In this document: positions 21,812 to 30,321 of the stretch, piece after piece | How the letters are laid out: each line of letters begins with the position of its first letter | Position numbering within the stretch: the stretch's first letter is position 1 | Origin: Ruminococcaceae bacterium UBA1417 | Lineage (GTDB): Bacteria; Bacillota; Clostridia; Oscillospirales; Acutalibacteraceae | Assembly: GCA_002305575.1 (NCBI GenBank) | Contig: DBPP01000030.1 | Span: forward strand, 30,427-62,822 | DNA length: 32,396 nt | Reading direction: 5' to 3' | The notes under the pieces: model-generated | The model's input: the letters and a program-made list of their open reading frames with translations, nothing else | The model's database searches: none | What the model was told of the DNA's origin: nothing | Made by a program: the position numbers and the translations under genes

Positions 21812-23320
21812 ATGGATAAACGCGCAAGCGGCGTGCTGATGCACGTCTCCTCGTTGCCGGGCGCCTACGGCATCGGAAGCTTTGGAAAGGAGGCCAGACG
21901 GTTCATCGATTTTCTGAGCGAGACCGGCTGCACCTATTGGCAGGTGCTGCCTTTTACGCCGACGGACGCTTTCAACTCGCCGTATGCCAGCATTTCGGCT
22001 TTCGCGGGCAACCGCAATTTTATTGACCTCGAGCAGCTGCGCGACGAGGGTCTTTTGACCGATGACGAGCTGCGCGATCAGATGTATGCGAATCCGTATT
22101 CAGCGGCGTTCGATTTCCTCGAGATCCGCCGCATCCCGGTGCTGTACCGCGCGTTCACGCGCGCCGACGAAGCGTACCGCGAGAAGGTGCGCGCATTTGC
22201 GAAGGAAAACGCGTACTGGCTGCCCGATTACGCGCTGTACATCATCCTGAAGGAGGCGAACATCGGCGCCGAATGGTATGACTGGGCCGATGAGGGCCTC
22301 AAGTTTCATCAGCCGGAGGCGGTCGCTGCCGCAATGGAGGAGCATGCTGAAACGATCCTCTTCATGGAGTTTATCCAATACGTTTTCTTCACGCAGTGGG
22401 AGAAGGTCAAGCGCTACGCAAATGAGCGCGGCGTGCAGATCATCGGCGACCTGCCGATGTATGTCGCGCGCAACAGCGCCGACGTGTGGGCCAATCGCCA
22501 TCTTTTTGATCTCACCGAGGACGGCGAGCCGAAAAATGTGGCGGGCGTGCCGCCGGATTATTTCAGCGAATACGGCCAGAAGTGGGGCAACCCGCTCTAC
22601 AACTGGGCGGCGATGCAGGCGGACGGCTATCGCTGGTGGCTGAATCGGCTCGGCGCGTGCTTTAAGCTGTTTGACGCCGTGCGCATCGACCACTTCCGCG
22701 CGCTTTCCGCTTACTGGGCGGTACCGGCTGAGGCTGAAACCGCGAAGGAAGGCCAGTGGATCGACGGCCCGAAGACGGATTTCTTCGACGCGGTGAACCG
22801 CACGTTCCAAAACCCCAAAATCATCGCCGAAGACCTCGGCATCATCGACGAGGGCGTCGTCGACCTCCTCCAAAAGACGGGGTTGCCCTGTATGCGCGTG
22901 ATGCAGTTCGGCTTTATGGAACAGCAGGACAACATGCACTTGCCGCACAATTATCCGAAAAACTGTGTGGCCTATACCGGCACGCACGACAACAACACGG
23001 TGCTCGGCTGGCTGTGGGAGGCGCTGCCGCACGAGCGCGCGCACGCGCTCGATTACTGCGGCTTCCCGGGCGGCGACTGGGCTGTAGGCGGCAGTGCGAG
23101 CGCCTCGTGCCGCGCGATGATCCGCACGCTGTGGCAGAGCCCGGCGAACACGGTGATCGTGCCGGTGCAGGATCTGTGTGGCTTCGGCAAGGATACAAAA
23201 ATGAACGTGCCCGGCGTGCCCAACGGCAACTGGGCGTTCCGCCTTTCGCAGGAGCAGATGGACGGCATCGATAGAGCATGGCTGAAAAAGCTCAACCAGA
23301 CCTACTACCGGGCGAAATAA
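21812..23320 (+). CDS. malQ: 4-alpha-glucanotransferase (amylomaltase, GH77)
   Basis: 502 residues from the ATG at 21812 with GAGGGA five bases upstream; an in-frame ATG at 21746 overlaps the -10 element and is rejected. MalQ transfers alpha-1,4-glucan segments between maltooligosaccharides in the cytoplasm. The start SGVLMHVSSLPGAYGIGSFG is typical of the family. The catalytic barrel shows FDAVRIDHFRAL with the nucleophile Asp, IIAEDLGIID with the acid/base Glu, and TGTHDNNTVLGW with the stabilising Asp. Length is normal for bacterial amylomaltase. It has its own promoter and terminator; no other glycogen or maltose gene is beside it. Confidence 0.96.
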   Translation: MDKRASGVLMHVSSLPGAYGIGSFGKEARRFIDFLSETGCTYWQVLPFTPTDAFNSPYASISAFAGNRNFIDLEQLRDEGLLTDDELRDQMYANPYSAAFDFLEIRRIPVLYRAFTRADEAYREKVRAFAKENAYWLPDYALYIILKEANIGAEWYDWADEGLKFHQPEAVAAAMEEHAETILFMEFIQYVFFTQWEKVKRYANERGVQIIGDLPMYVARNSADVWANRHLFDLTEDGEPKNVAGVPPDYFSEYGQKWGNPLYNWAAMQADGYRWWLNRLGACFKLFDAVRIDHFRALSAYWAVPAEAETAKEGQWIDGPKTDFFDAVNRTFQNPKIIAEDLGIIDEGVVDLLQKTGLPCMRVMQFGFMEQQDNMHLPHNYPKNCVAYTGTHDNNTVLGWLWEALPHERAHALDYCGFPGGDWAVGGSASASCRAMIRTLWQSPANTVIVPVQDLCGFGKDTKMNVPGVPNGNWAFRLSQEQMDGIDRAWLKKLNQTYYRAK

Positions 23321-23344
23321 GCGGTTTTAAATACGCAGGAAAAT

Positions 23345-23375
23345 AAAAACGGCGGGAGAGCTTCCCGTCGTTTTT
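23345..23375. terminator. Bidirectional terminator between malQ and the AraC gene
   Basis: AAAAACGGCGGGA pairs with TCCCGTCGTTTTT (one G-T) around GAGCT. T-runs follow on both strands. Confidence 0.88.
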
Positions 23376-23399
23376 TTCTGCCCTCCAAGGGCGCTGGTT

Positions 23400-24245
23400 C
23401 TATTTGGTTTGCCTGCGGTAGCGACTCGGGCTGATGCCGTACGCCTTCTTAAAGGCGTTGGAAAAATGCTCGGGCGAGGAAAAGCCCAAATCCTCGGAAA
23501 TTTCCGCGATGTGTCTGCGACTGCCGCGCAATAGCTCCACGGCTGCGGAAAGCCGCGCCTCCTGTTTTTTCTGCTGAAACGTGCGGCCGTAATACCGCTT
23601 CAAAAGACGCTGTGTTTGCCGCGGGCTGAACCCCAGCCGTTCTGCCAGCGTTTGCAGTGTCAACGTGCGGTATTCGTACAGAAAGCATTCTTCAATGATG
23701 AACGGGACCGCATCCGTGTGCGGGCGATACGCCGCCGGGGCGCCGGTACACTGCGCCGTTTCGTAATGCCGCACGAGCTTCACGAGGAGCTGGCTGAGCA
23801 AAAGCTGTACCTGTACCGTATAACCGGTGCGCTTCTGGGCAAACTCATGAAAAATCTGCTGAAAGATGGCGCGGATCTCCCCGTTGTCCCGTCCAAACCA
23901 GAAGGGCACGCTGCAAAATGCCTCGGCGAGGGGTGAAGGCGTCTTGCCGCTCAGCGCCGTGCGCAGATAAACGCAGTATTCCTGCATGGGGTCCGCCGTG
24001 TCGGGCTGTTGCGCATGGACGACGTGCGGGCCGGTGACAAAAAGGGAATCCGGCTCGATGGCATAATCGCCGGATTCCGTTTGCAGGGAACCCCGCCCTG
24101 CGGCAATAAAATGAATTTCGTAGCAACCGGTGCCGTGGCTGTGCGCTGGGATGGAGGATAAAAAAGGCGCGAAAATGATGTTGGCCGCCCAGACGGACAT
24201 CCCTTCCAGCAGAAACGGCGCTTCTAGCTGATACTGTACAGGCAT
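23400..24245 (-). CDS. AraC-family transcriptional regulator
   Basis: 281 residues, ATG after a GGGGTG purine run. An N-terminal cupin-type sensor (about 35-100, with PAHSHGTGCYEIHFI and VTGPHVVHA) leads to a helical linker and a C-terminal double HTH (about 185-281). The first HTH contains LAERLGFSPRQTQRLLKRYYG and the second ISEDLGFSSPEHFSNAFKKAYG, ending PSRYRR. It lies divergent from the alpha-fucosidase gene, so control of that operon by a fucoside or fucose is the likely role (inference). Direct repeats upstream of the fucosidase -35 could be its site. Confidence 0.92.
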   Translation of the reverse strand: MPVQYQLEAPFLLEGMSVWAANIIFAPFLSSIPAHSHGTGCYEIHFIAAGRGSLQTESGDYAIEPDSLFVTGPHVVHAQQPDTADPMQEYCVYLRTALSGKTPSPLAEAFCSVPFWFGRDNGEIRAIFQQIFHEFAQKRTGYTVQVQLLLSQLLVKLVRHYETAQCTGAPAAYRPHTDAVPFIIEECFLYEYRTLTLQTLAERLGFSPRQTQRLLKRYYGRTFQQKKQEARLSAAVELLRGSRRHIAEISEDLGFSSPEHFSNAFKKAYGISPSRYRRQTK

Positions 24246-24270
24246 GAAATCACCCCGCTTTTCTGCCCTT

Positions 24271-24299
24271 ATTCTATCACACGCAAAGCGGAGTGTCTA
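24271..24299 (-). promoter_or_regulatory. Promoter of the AraC gene
   Basis: Minus strand: TAGACA (24294-24299), 17-bp spacer, TAGAAT (24271-24276). Confidence 0.75.
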
Positions 24300-24307
24300 T
24301 AAAAATC

Positions 24308-24338
24308 TGCAAAAATACGACAAAATATGCATAAAAAT
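24308..24338 (+). promoter_or_regulatory. Direct repeat, candidate AraC-type operator
   Basis: TGCAAAAAT (24308-24316) and TGCATAAAAAT (24328-24338) repeat with a 20-bp period, about two helical turns. They sit just upstream of the fucosidase -35 element, where AraC-family activators usually bind as tandem sites. AT-richness lowers the weight of the match. Confidence 0.45.
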
Positions 24339-24352
24339 GGCAGGTTTATTTC

Positions 24353-24380
24353 TTGAATGCACCGATGACCGTGCTATAAT
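24353..24380 (+). promoter_or_regulatory. Promoter of the fucosidase operon
   Basis: TTGAAT (24353-24358), 16-bp spacer, perfect TATAAT (24375-24380). Confidence 0.8.
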
Positions 24381-24419
24381 TTGGAACAGAAATCAACCGG
24401 ACACAAGGAGGAGAAATCC

Positions 24420-25898
24420 ATGTACGACATGACGGAGGCCCTGCGCAAAATCGATGCGGTGATTGCGGCCGGGCCGTATACGGATACCTGGGCGTCGCTC
24501 GAAAACTGGCAGCCGCCGAAATGGTACCGCAATGCAAAATTTGGCATCTTTATTCACTGGGGCGTGTATAGCGTCCCGGCCTTCGACAACGAATGGTATC
24601 CGCGCAACATGTACATCAAGGGTTCGAAAGCTTTTGAGCATCACGTAAAAACATATGGCGCGCAAAAAGATTTCAGTTATAAGGATCTGATCCCGTTGTT
24701 TCGGGCGGAGAAATTTGATGCGGATGCCTGGGCTGCGCTTTTTGGCAAAATCGGCGCGCGGTATGTGGTGCCCGTGGCGGAGCACCACGACGGCTTCCAG
24801 ATGTACAAGAGCGCGCTTTCGCATTGGAACGCTGCGGAAATGGGGCCGAAACGCGACATTCTCGGCGAGCTCAAGGCGGCCTGTGAAAAGCGCGGTCTGG
24901 TGCTCGGGGCTTCGACGCACCGCATTGAGCACTGGTTCTTTATGGGACACGGCAAGGATTTCGACAGCGACGTTCACGAGCCACTGCAGCGTGGCGACCT
25001 GTATTGGCCGTCAATGCCGAGCCCGGAAAACGTCGACGATATCGACAGCGTGCCCGCACCCACGAAAGAATTTCTCGACGATTGGATGGTGCGCACCTGT
25101 GAGCTGATCGACAACTACCGCCCGCGTATCCTGTATTTTGACTGGTGGATCCAGCACCGTAGTGCAAAGCCCTATCTCAAGAAGATTGCGGCGTACTACT
25201 ACAATCGCGCGGTGGAATGGGGCGTCGAAGTCGCGATCGACTACAAGCACGACGCGTTCCTGTTCGGCACGGCGGTGCCCGACATCGAGCGCGGCCAGAT
25301 GGCGGACATCAAACCGTATTTCTGGCAGACGGACACGGCCATCGCGCTGAATTCCTGGTGCTACACGGAAAACAACGATTTTCGTCCGGCGGAGGATATT
25401 CTGTGCGACCTCGTGGACATTGTGAGCAAAAACGGTTGCCTGCTGCTGAACGTCGGCCCGAAGGCAGACGGCACGATCTCCGACGAGGACCTCGCGGTGC
25501 TCCACGGCATCGGCGATTGGATGGCCGTAAACGGCGAGGCCATTTACGACACGCACGTGTGGAAGACGTTTGGCGAGGGCCCGACCAAAGTGCAGGACGG
25601 CCATTTCTCCGACGCCATCAAGAAGAATTTCACGAGCGCGGATTTCCGCTTTACGGCGAAAGGCGACGCGCTGTACGCGATGGCGATGCAGCCGAGCGCG
25701 GACGGCCGGTATACGATCCGTTCTCTGCGGATGCAGGAACATACGGCGGGCGCCGTGTTCCATGGCATTGTGGAGGACGTGCGGATGCTGGGCAGCGACG
25801 CGGCGCCGATCTGGACGCGCAACGCGGACGGCCTGCATATCCAGAGCGGTCCGGCGGCGGTCAAAGGCCCCGTCGTGTTTAAAATCACATTGAACTGA
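24420..25898 (+). CDS. Alpha-L-fucosidase, GH29 family
   Basis: 492 residues from the ATG at 24420, which follows AAGGAGGAG; an earlier in-frame ATG at 24381 overlaps the expected transcription start. GH29 enzymes release alpha-L-fucose with retention. Visible landmarks are WYRNAKFGIFIHWGVYSVPAF (about 38-58), the VPVAEHHDGFQMY loop, the nucleophile D241 in YFDWWIQ, and NGCLLLNVGPKADGTI before the C-terminal beta-sandwich. There is no signal peptide, so it works on imported fucosyl oligosaccharides, such as those from host mucin or milk (inference). It shares an operon with a YczE-type membrane protein eleven bases downstream. Confidence 0.93.
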   Translation: MYDMTEALRKIDAVIAAGPYTDTWASLENWQPPKWYRNAKFGIFIHWGVYSVPAFDNEWYPRNMYIKGSKAFEHHVKTYGAQKDFSYKDLIPLFRAEKFDADAWAALFGKIGARYVVPVAEHHDGFQMYKSALSHWNAAEMGPKRDILGELKAACEKRGLVLGASTHRIEHWFFMGHGKDFDSDVHEPLQRGDLYWPSMPSPENVDDIDSVPAPTKEFLDDWMVRTCELIDNYRPRILYFDWWIQHRSAKPYLKKIAAYYYNRAVEWGVEVAIDYKHDAFLFGTAVPDIERGQMADIKPYFWQTDTAIALNSWCYTENNDFRPAEDILCDLVDIVSKNGCLLLNVGPKADGTISDEDLAVLHGIGDWMAVNGEAIYDTHVWKTFGEGPTKVQDGHFSDAIKKNFTSADFRFTAKGDALYAMAMQPSADGRYTIRSLRMQEHTAGAVFHGIVEDVRMLGSDAAPIWTRNADGLHIQSGPAAVKGPVVFKITLN

Positions 25899-25908
25899 GA
25901 GGCTTCGA

Positions 25909-26538
25909 ATGCAGAAAAAGTTTGTGACGCAAATCCTGGGCGTGGCGTTCGGCGTGGTGCTGATGGGCTTCGCCATTTCGTGGCTCGTGCCCTGTGGTTT
26001 CGGCACGGACGCATTCACCACACTGAATCTCGCAATTTCCGACAGGCTCGGCATCTCGTTTGGCACGTGGCAGGCGGGGCTGAACATCGTGCTGTTCCTC
26101 ATCGTGCTCGTGTGTGACCGAAAGCTGATCGGTATCGGCACATTCGCCAATATGCTCCTTGTCGGGTATATCTGCGATTTCTTCAGCTGGATCTGGGGCT
26201 TTACGCTGCCGGCGGATTTCTTTGTGCCGCTTGCGACACGTATCCTCGTGGCCATTCCCGCGCTGGGATTGTTTGTGTTGTCTGCCGCAGTGTATATGGA
26301 TATGGGACTCGGCATGTCGCCGTATGACGCGCTGCCATTTCTGTTGCACAAGGCTGTCGGGCGCGTGCCCTTCGGCGCGCTGCGCATCGTCTATGACCTT
26401 GTGACCATCGGGCTGGGGTACGTCTTCGGCGCGCCGTTTGCCGCAGTGACGCTCGCCATGGCGTTTCTGCTCGGGCCGGCCGTACAGGCTGTGGGCAATT
26501 GGATTGACCGCGTGGTGTTCAAGACGCAGACGCCCTAG
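25909..26538 (+). CDS. YczE/YitT-like integral membrane protein
   Basis: 209 residues with about five hydrophobic helices: LGVAFGVVLMGFAISWLV, AGLNIVLFLIVLVCDR, FANMLLVGYICDFFSWIW, ILVAIPALGLFVLSAAVYM and a C-terminal pair. The GFGTDAFTTLN and GMSPYDALPFLL motifs are those of the YczE family, which has two internal repeats of this type. The function is not established. It begins ten bases after the fucosidase stop, and its ATG follows GAGAGG. Translational coupling suggests a membrane role tied to fucoside use, though no transport activity is known for the family. Confidence 0.85.
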   Translation: MQKKFVTQILGVAFGVVLMGFAISWLVPCGFGTDAFTTLNLAISDRLGISFGTWQAGLNIVLFLIVLVCDRKLIGIGTFANMLLVGYICDFFSWIWGFTLPADFFVPLATRILVAIPALGLFVLSAAVYMDMGLGMSPYDALPFLLHKAVGRVPFGALRIVYDLVTIGLGYVFGAPFAAVTLAMAFLLGPAVQAVGNWIDRVVFKTQTP

Positions 26539-26560
26539 GAGGCATTTCATCAAAATCAAA

Positions 26561-26597
26561 AGGACGGATCCAAAACCGCAGGGGCTGGATCCGTCCT
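26561..26597. terminator. Bidirectional terminator between YczE and radical SAM genes
   Basis: Perfect 12-bp arms AGGACGGATCCA / TGGATCCGTCCT, loop of 13 nt, GTTTTGTTT after the plus-strand stem and TTTTGATTTTG after the minus-strand stem. Confidence 0.88.
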
Positions 26598-26637
26598 GTT
26601 TTGTTTAGATGTGGGGATGCAGATTTTCGCACCGGGA

Positions 26638-27243
26638 TCAGGTGGAAATGTATTCCCGCACGCGAAACCGCGCGCCGGCAGCGGCGCAGAGCTTGCGGCA
26701 GGCTTCGATGTCCTCGGCCGGCATGGTGCTGACAACGGTCATCACCACGTGGGGGACGTTTTGCACGGCGTCGGCAGTAAAGCGCAGCATCGCGTCAAAG
26801 GCGGCGGGACCGTACTTCGAGTGGCAGACCGCATCGTACTTTTCGGCGGTCGGCGCGTTGAGGCTTACCGAAACCGTGTCTATGCACCCGCGCATTTCCG
26901 GGGCGGCGTGGCGGCCCGTGATGCAGTCCGCGAGGCCGTTCGTGTTGATGCGCAGTTTGTAATCGCCCATGGCCTTGATCTTTTTGGCGATCCAGAGCAT
27001 GTCGTCCCAACGGCAGGCGGGTTCACCGTAGCCGCAGAAAACAATTTCGCCATATTTTTGCAGGTCGCGGGTTTGAATGTCCGCGAGCATAACTTCTTTC
27101 GACGGTTCCGGGCCTTCGTACCACAGATTATCGGCGTACAGACTGCCGCTGCTGTTTTGGCGCAGGCAGAAGTCGCAGCTGTTGGGGCACTGGTTGGTCA
27201 TGTTGATGTACAGATTACCGCCGTATTCATACGTAATGGTCAT
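26638..27243 (-). CDS. TatD-associated radical SAM protein
   Basis: 201 residues. The radical SAM motif is C19-x3-C23-x2-C26 (CPNSCDFC). It is followed by IVFCGYGEPACRWDDM (the glycine-rich SAM-binding strand) and LRINTNGLADCITGR, all typical of the partial barrel. The protein is short, with no C-terminal auxiliary cluster motif. A family of radical SAM proteins encoded beside TatD nucleases is recognised, but its reaction is unknown, and this gene lies 14 nt after tatD. The ATG follows AAAAGGAAG. Pairing with TatD and metG suggests a role in nucleic-acid or tRNA quality control (inference only). Confidence 0.9.
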   Translation of the reverse strand: MTITYEYGGNLYINMTNQCPNSCDFCLRQNSSGSLYADNLWYEGPEPSKEVMLADIQTRDLQKYGEIVFCGYGEPACRWDDMLWIAKKIKAMGDYKLRINTNGLADCITGRHAAPEMRGCIDTVSVSLNAPTAEKYDAVCHSKYGPAAFDAMLRFTADAVQNVPHVVMTVVSTMPAEDIEACRKLCAAAGARFRVREYIST

Positions 27244-27257
27244 TCGATCGCTTCCTT

Positions 27258-28043
27258 TTATTTTTGCGCAATGGCTTCTGGGGAAATGCCAAAGAGGCGG
27301 CAGGCATTTTCGCAGCCGGCCTGCAGCACTTCGCCCGCCGTGATGCCGCGCGCCTCGGCAATCCGAGCCGCGTCATAGGGGATCATCGTACTGTCGCACC
27401 GTTTGCCGCGGAACGGCACCGGCGCTAGGTACGGCGCGTCGGTCTCGGTGAGCAGACGGTCGAGCGGAATTTCCGCTGCGACCTCCACGCTGTGGCGCGC
27501 ATTTTTAAACGTGACGACGCCGCCCAGGCCGATATACAGGCCAAGCCGAATGGTTTCGCGCGCCATTTCCACGCTGCCGGAGAAGCAGTGCACGACGCCG
27601 CGCGGCTGGTACTGGCGCAGGATGTCCATCATGTCGCCGTGCGCTTCGCGGTCGTGGATCGAAACGGGCAGGTTGTGCTTTTCGGCAAGCTCGAGCTGCT
27701 GCAGGAAGACTTCCCTCTGCCGTTCGCGCGGGCAGGCGTCCTCCCAGTAGTAGTCGAGCCCGATTTCGCCGACGGCGACAATCTTCGGGTGGGCGAGCAG
27801 GCTCTCCACCTTTTGCAGCCAGTTTTCCGGCAGGTCGGCGGCGCATTCGGGGTGAATGCCGACGGCGCCGTAAACGTAGTCGTATTTTTCACACAGTGCG
27901 ACGGTCTGCTCGAGGCTTGCAAAGTCCGCCGACATCTGGATGATGCCGCACACGCCCTTTTGCGGCAGAATGGAGCCGAGCAGCTCGTCGCGATCGGCGT
28001 CGAACTGCTCGGAATCGTAGTGGGCGTGCGAATCAAAAATCAA
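27258..28043 (-). CDS. tatD: TatD family metal-dependent deoxyribonuclease
   Basis: 261 residues from a TTG start, whose GAGGTG site overlaps the metG stop, a sign of coupling. TatD enzymes are cytoplasmic 3'-5' exonucleases linked to DNA repair. The metal ligands are present: DSHAHYD at the start, the Glu of VGEIGLDYYW, the His of VSIHDREAHGD, the His of VVHCFSGS, and the Asp of TETDAPYLAP. Length is normal. The metG-tatD order is widespread in Firmicutes, and here a radical SAM gene is added at the end. Confidence 0.95.
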   Translation of the reverse strand: MIFDSHAHYDSEQFDADRDELLGSILPQKGVCGIIQMSADFASLEQTVALCEKYDYVYGAVGIHPECAADLPENWLQKVESLLAHPKIVAVGEIGLDYYWEDACPRERQREVFLQQLELAEKHNLPVSIHDREAHGDMMDILRQYQPRGVVHCFSGSVEMARETIRLGLYIGLGGVVTFKNARHSVEVAAEIPLDRLLTETDAPYLAPVPFRGKRCDSTMIPYDAARIAEARGITAGEVLQAGCENACRLFGISPEAIAQK

Positions 28044-28051
28044 GGGGCACC

Positions 28052-30010
28052 TCAGTGGATCTTCGAGCCGGCGGGAATCCCGTCGACGAAGAGCACACGC
28101 ACGTCGTCCGCGCCGGCGTCCGCCGCGAGGATCATGCCTTGGCTTTCCACGCCGCAGAGCATGGCGGGCTTGAGATTCGAGACGATGACGACGCTGCGGC
28201 CGATGAGGTCCCCGGGCTTATACCATTTCGCGATGCCGGAGGCCACGGTGCGCGGCGTGCCGGTGCCGTCGTCGAGCGTGAGCTTCAGAAGCTTCTTTGC
28301 GCGCTTGATCGGCTCGCAGTTCGTGACTTTTGCGACGGTCAGCTCGACTTTCGAAAAATCTTCGATCGAGATCTGCGCGACGCCGGGGACGGCTTCCGCT
28401 TTGGCTTCGGTTTCCGGCGCGGGCTTCGGGGCATTCTTGGCTTCGACGGCGGCGATCTTCGCTTCCATCTCCTTCGGGTCGATGCGTGCGAAGAGAATTT
28501 CGGGCTTTTCGGTCACCTTGCCGCCGTTCGGATACAGGCCAAACTGGTCGAGCGTGTCGAACGCTCGGGCTTTCGCGCCGAGCTGCGCGAAGATCTTATC
28601 GGCGGTTTCCGGCATGAACGGCGCGAGCAGCGTCGTGCCAATACAGATGCTTTCCACCAGATTGTACAGGACGGTGGAAAGCCGGTCGGATTTTGCCTCG
28701 TCTTTGGCCAGCGCCCACGGCATCGTCTCGTCAATATATTTATTGCAGCGCTTGAACAGCGTGAAAATTTCGGTGATCGCATCCGCCACGCGCAGCGCGT
28801 CCATCTTGGCCTGCACGCGGGCTTTGGTGCCGGTCACGACAGCCTTGAGGTCTGCATCCACGTCTTCCGAGACGCCCTTGTCAGCGACTACGCCGCCGAA
28901 GTACTTGTTGCTCATGGAGATCGTGCGGTTCACGAGGTTGCCCAGCGTGTTCGCGAGGTCGGCGTTCGTGCGCTCAATCAACAGATCCCACGTGATCGTG
29001 CCGTCGGCTTCAAACGGCATCTCGTGCAGCACAAAGTAACGCACCGCGTCGACGCCGAACAGATCGACGAGGTCCTCGGCGTAGAGCACGTTGCCCTTTG
29101 ACTTGCTCATCTTGCCGCCGTTCATCAAAAGCCACGGGTGACCGAAGACCTGCTTGGGCAGTGGCAGACCGAGCGCCATCAGGAAGATCGGCCAGTAAAT
29201 CGTGTGGAAGCGGATGATATCCTTGCCGATCAGGTGCAGGTCGGCCGGCCAGTCGCGCTTGAACTGCTCGGTGCTCTCACCGTCACAGTCGTAGCCGATG
29301 CCGGTGATGTAGTTTGTCAGCGCGTCGAGCCAGACGTACACGACGTGTTTGTCGTCGAAATCGACCGGAATGCCCCATTTGAACGACGTTCTCGAGACAC
29401 ACAGGTCCTGCAGGCCAGGCAGCAGGAAGTTGTTCATCATCTCGTTTTTGCGCTGTACGGGCTGGATGAACTCCGGGTGCGTGTTGATGTGCTCGATCAG
29501 CCGGTCGGCATACTTGCTCATCTTGAAGAAGTACGCTTCCTCCTTCGCGGGCTTGACCTCGCGGCCGCAGTCCGGGCACTTGCCGTCGATGAGCTGTGAC
29601 TCGGTGAAGAACGATTCGCACGGCGTGCAGTACATGCCCTCGTAGTGGCCTTTGTAGATGTCGCCCTGCTCGTAGAGTTTCTTAAAGATCTTCTGCACCT
29701 GCTTCTCGTGGTAGTCGTCCGTGGTGCGGATGAATTTGTCATAGGAGGTATTCATGACGTCCCAGTTTGCGCGGACGATCTTTGCGACGTTGTCGACGTA
29801 TGCCTTCGGCGAAATGCCGGCGGCCTTGGCCTTTTCCTCGATCTTCTGGCCGTGCTCGTCGGTACCGGTCTGGAAGAATACGTCGTAGCCCTCGAGACGC
29901 TTGAAGCGCGCGATGCTGTCGGCCAGCACGATTTCATACGTGTTGCCGATGTGCGGGCGGCTGGAGGTGTAGGCGATGGCCGTTGTGATATAATACTTCG
30001 GTTTGCACAT
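28052..30010 (-). CDS. metG: Methionyl-tRNA synthetase
   Basis: 652 residues, ATG after AAAGGAATG. This class I enzyme charges tRNA-Met. The HIGH-type motif is SSRPHIGNTYE near residue 17; the zinc knuckle is CTPCESFF with CPDCGREV; KMSKS lies in NGGKMSKSKGN; the anticodon-binding helix bundle follows. An Ala/Lys/Pro/Glu-rich linker joins a C-terminal tRNA-binding EMAP/Trbp111 domain (IEDFSKVELTVAKVTNCEPI to the end), which dimerises the protein. Length matches Firmicute MetRS with this extension. A 33-codon membrane-peptide gene lies upstream in the same transcript. Confidence 0.97.
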   Translation of the reverse strand: MCKPKYYITTAIAYTSSRPHIGNTYEIVLADSIARFKRLEGYDVFFQTGTDEHGQKIEEKAKAAGISPKAYVDNVAKIVRANWDVMNTSYDKFIRTTDDYHEKQVQKIFKKLYEQGDIYKGHYEGMYCTPCESFFTESQLIDGKCPDCGREVKPAKEEAYFFKMSKYADRLIEHINTHPEFIQPVQRKNEMMNNFLLPGLQDLCVSRTSFKWGIPVDFDDKHVVYVWLDALTNYITGIGYDCDGESTEQFKRDWPADLHLIGKDIIRFHTIYWPIFLMALGLPLPKQVFGHPWLLMNGGKMSKSKGNVLYAEDLVDLFGVDAVRYFVLHEMPFEADGTITWDLLIERTNADLANTLGNLVNRTISMSNKYFGGVVADKGVSEDVDADLKAVVTGTKARVQAKMDALRVADAITEIFTLFKRCNKYIDETMPWALAKDEAKSDRLSTVLYNLVESICIGTTLLAPFMPETADKIFAQLGAKARAFDTLDQFGLYPNGGKVTEKPEILFARIDPKEMEAKIAAVEAKNAPKPAPETEAKAEAVPGVAQISIEDFSKVELTVAKVTNCEPIKRAKKLLKLTLDDGTGTPRTVASGIAKWYKPGDLIGRSVVIVSNLKPAMLCGVESQGMILAADAGADDVRVLFVDGIPAGSKIH

Positions 30011-30054
30011 GGTTGATCATTCCTTTTGCTTTATTGTTCGCTGCGGCTCCGGGA

Positions 30055-30156
30055 TCAGGAGAATAAAACGGCGGAAAACGCAGACAGGAGCATCAGCCCC
30101 GCGAGCGCCAGCGCACCGACCCGGATTATGAGCTTTCTTTTCTTTTCGGTATACAT
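30055..30156 (-). CDS. 33-residue single-pass membrane protein (Prli42-like?)
   Basis: The frame reads MYTEKKRKLIIRVGALA and continues as a hydrophobic helix to LFS before TGA. GGAGG lies 11 bases before the ATG. A basic start and one transmembrane segment match the shape of the Prli42/DUF4044 group of tiny Firmicute membrane proteins, of which Prli42 tethers the stressosome in Listeria. The resemblance is in design more than in exact residues. The gene is first in the metG-tatD-radical SAM transcript, 44 nt before metG, with a good promoter 40 nt upstream. It might instead be a leader peptide for metG. Confidence 0.6.
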   Translation of the reverse strand: MYTEKKRKLIIRVGALALAGLMLLSAFSAVLFS

Positions 30157-30197
30157 TATGAAAATAGCCTCCGGTATAGTGTTTCGCATTATCCTTT

Positions 30198-30226
30198 ATT
30201 TTACCATTCTTTTTTGGACGTGTAAA
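30198..30226 (-). promoter_or_regulatory. Promoter of the small peptide-metG operon
   Basis: Minus strand: TTTACA (30221-30226), 17-bp spacer, TAAAAT (30198-30203). It is back-to-back with the pyridoxamine kinase promoter, only 7 bp apart. Confidence 0.8.
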
Positions 30227-30233
30227 CTGTGAA

Positions 30234-30262
30234 TTGACTTTATTTTACGGCTGGCGTACAAT
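30234..30262 (+). promoter_or_regulatory. Promoter of the pyridoxamine kinase gene
   Basis: TTGACT (30234-30239), 17-bp spacer, TACAAT (30257-30262). Confidence 0.82.
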
Positions 30263-30321
30263 TATTTGGAAATACCGCCTGTACTGGCTGCGGCTCAGGG
30301 CGGAAAGCGAGGCGTTTACAG

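Noticed and set aside
25011..26387. 458-codon minus-strand ORF over the fucosidase and YczE genes
   Set aside because: Spans two coding genes and their boundary; no motif and no start signal.
27492..29039. 515-codon plus-strand ORF over tatD and metG
   Set aside because: Antisense to two enzymes with complete motifs.
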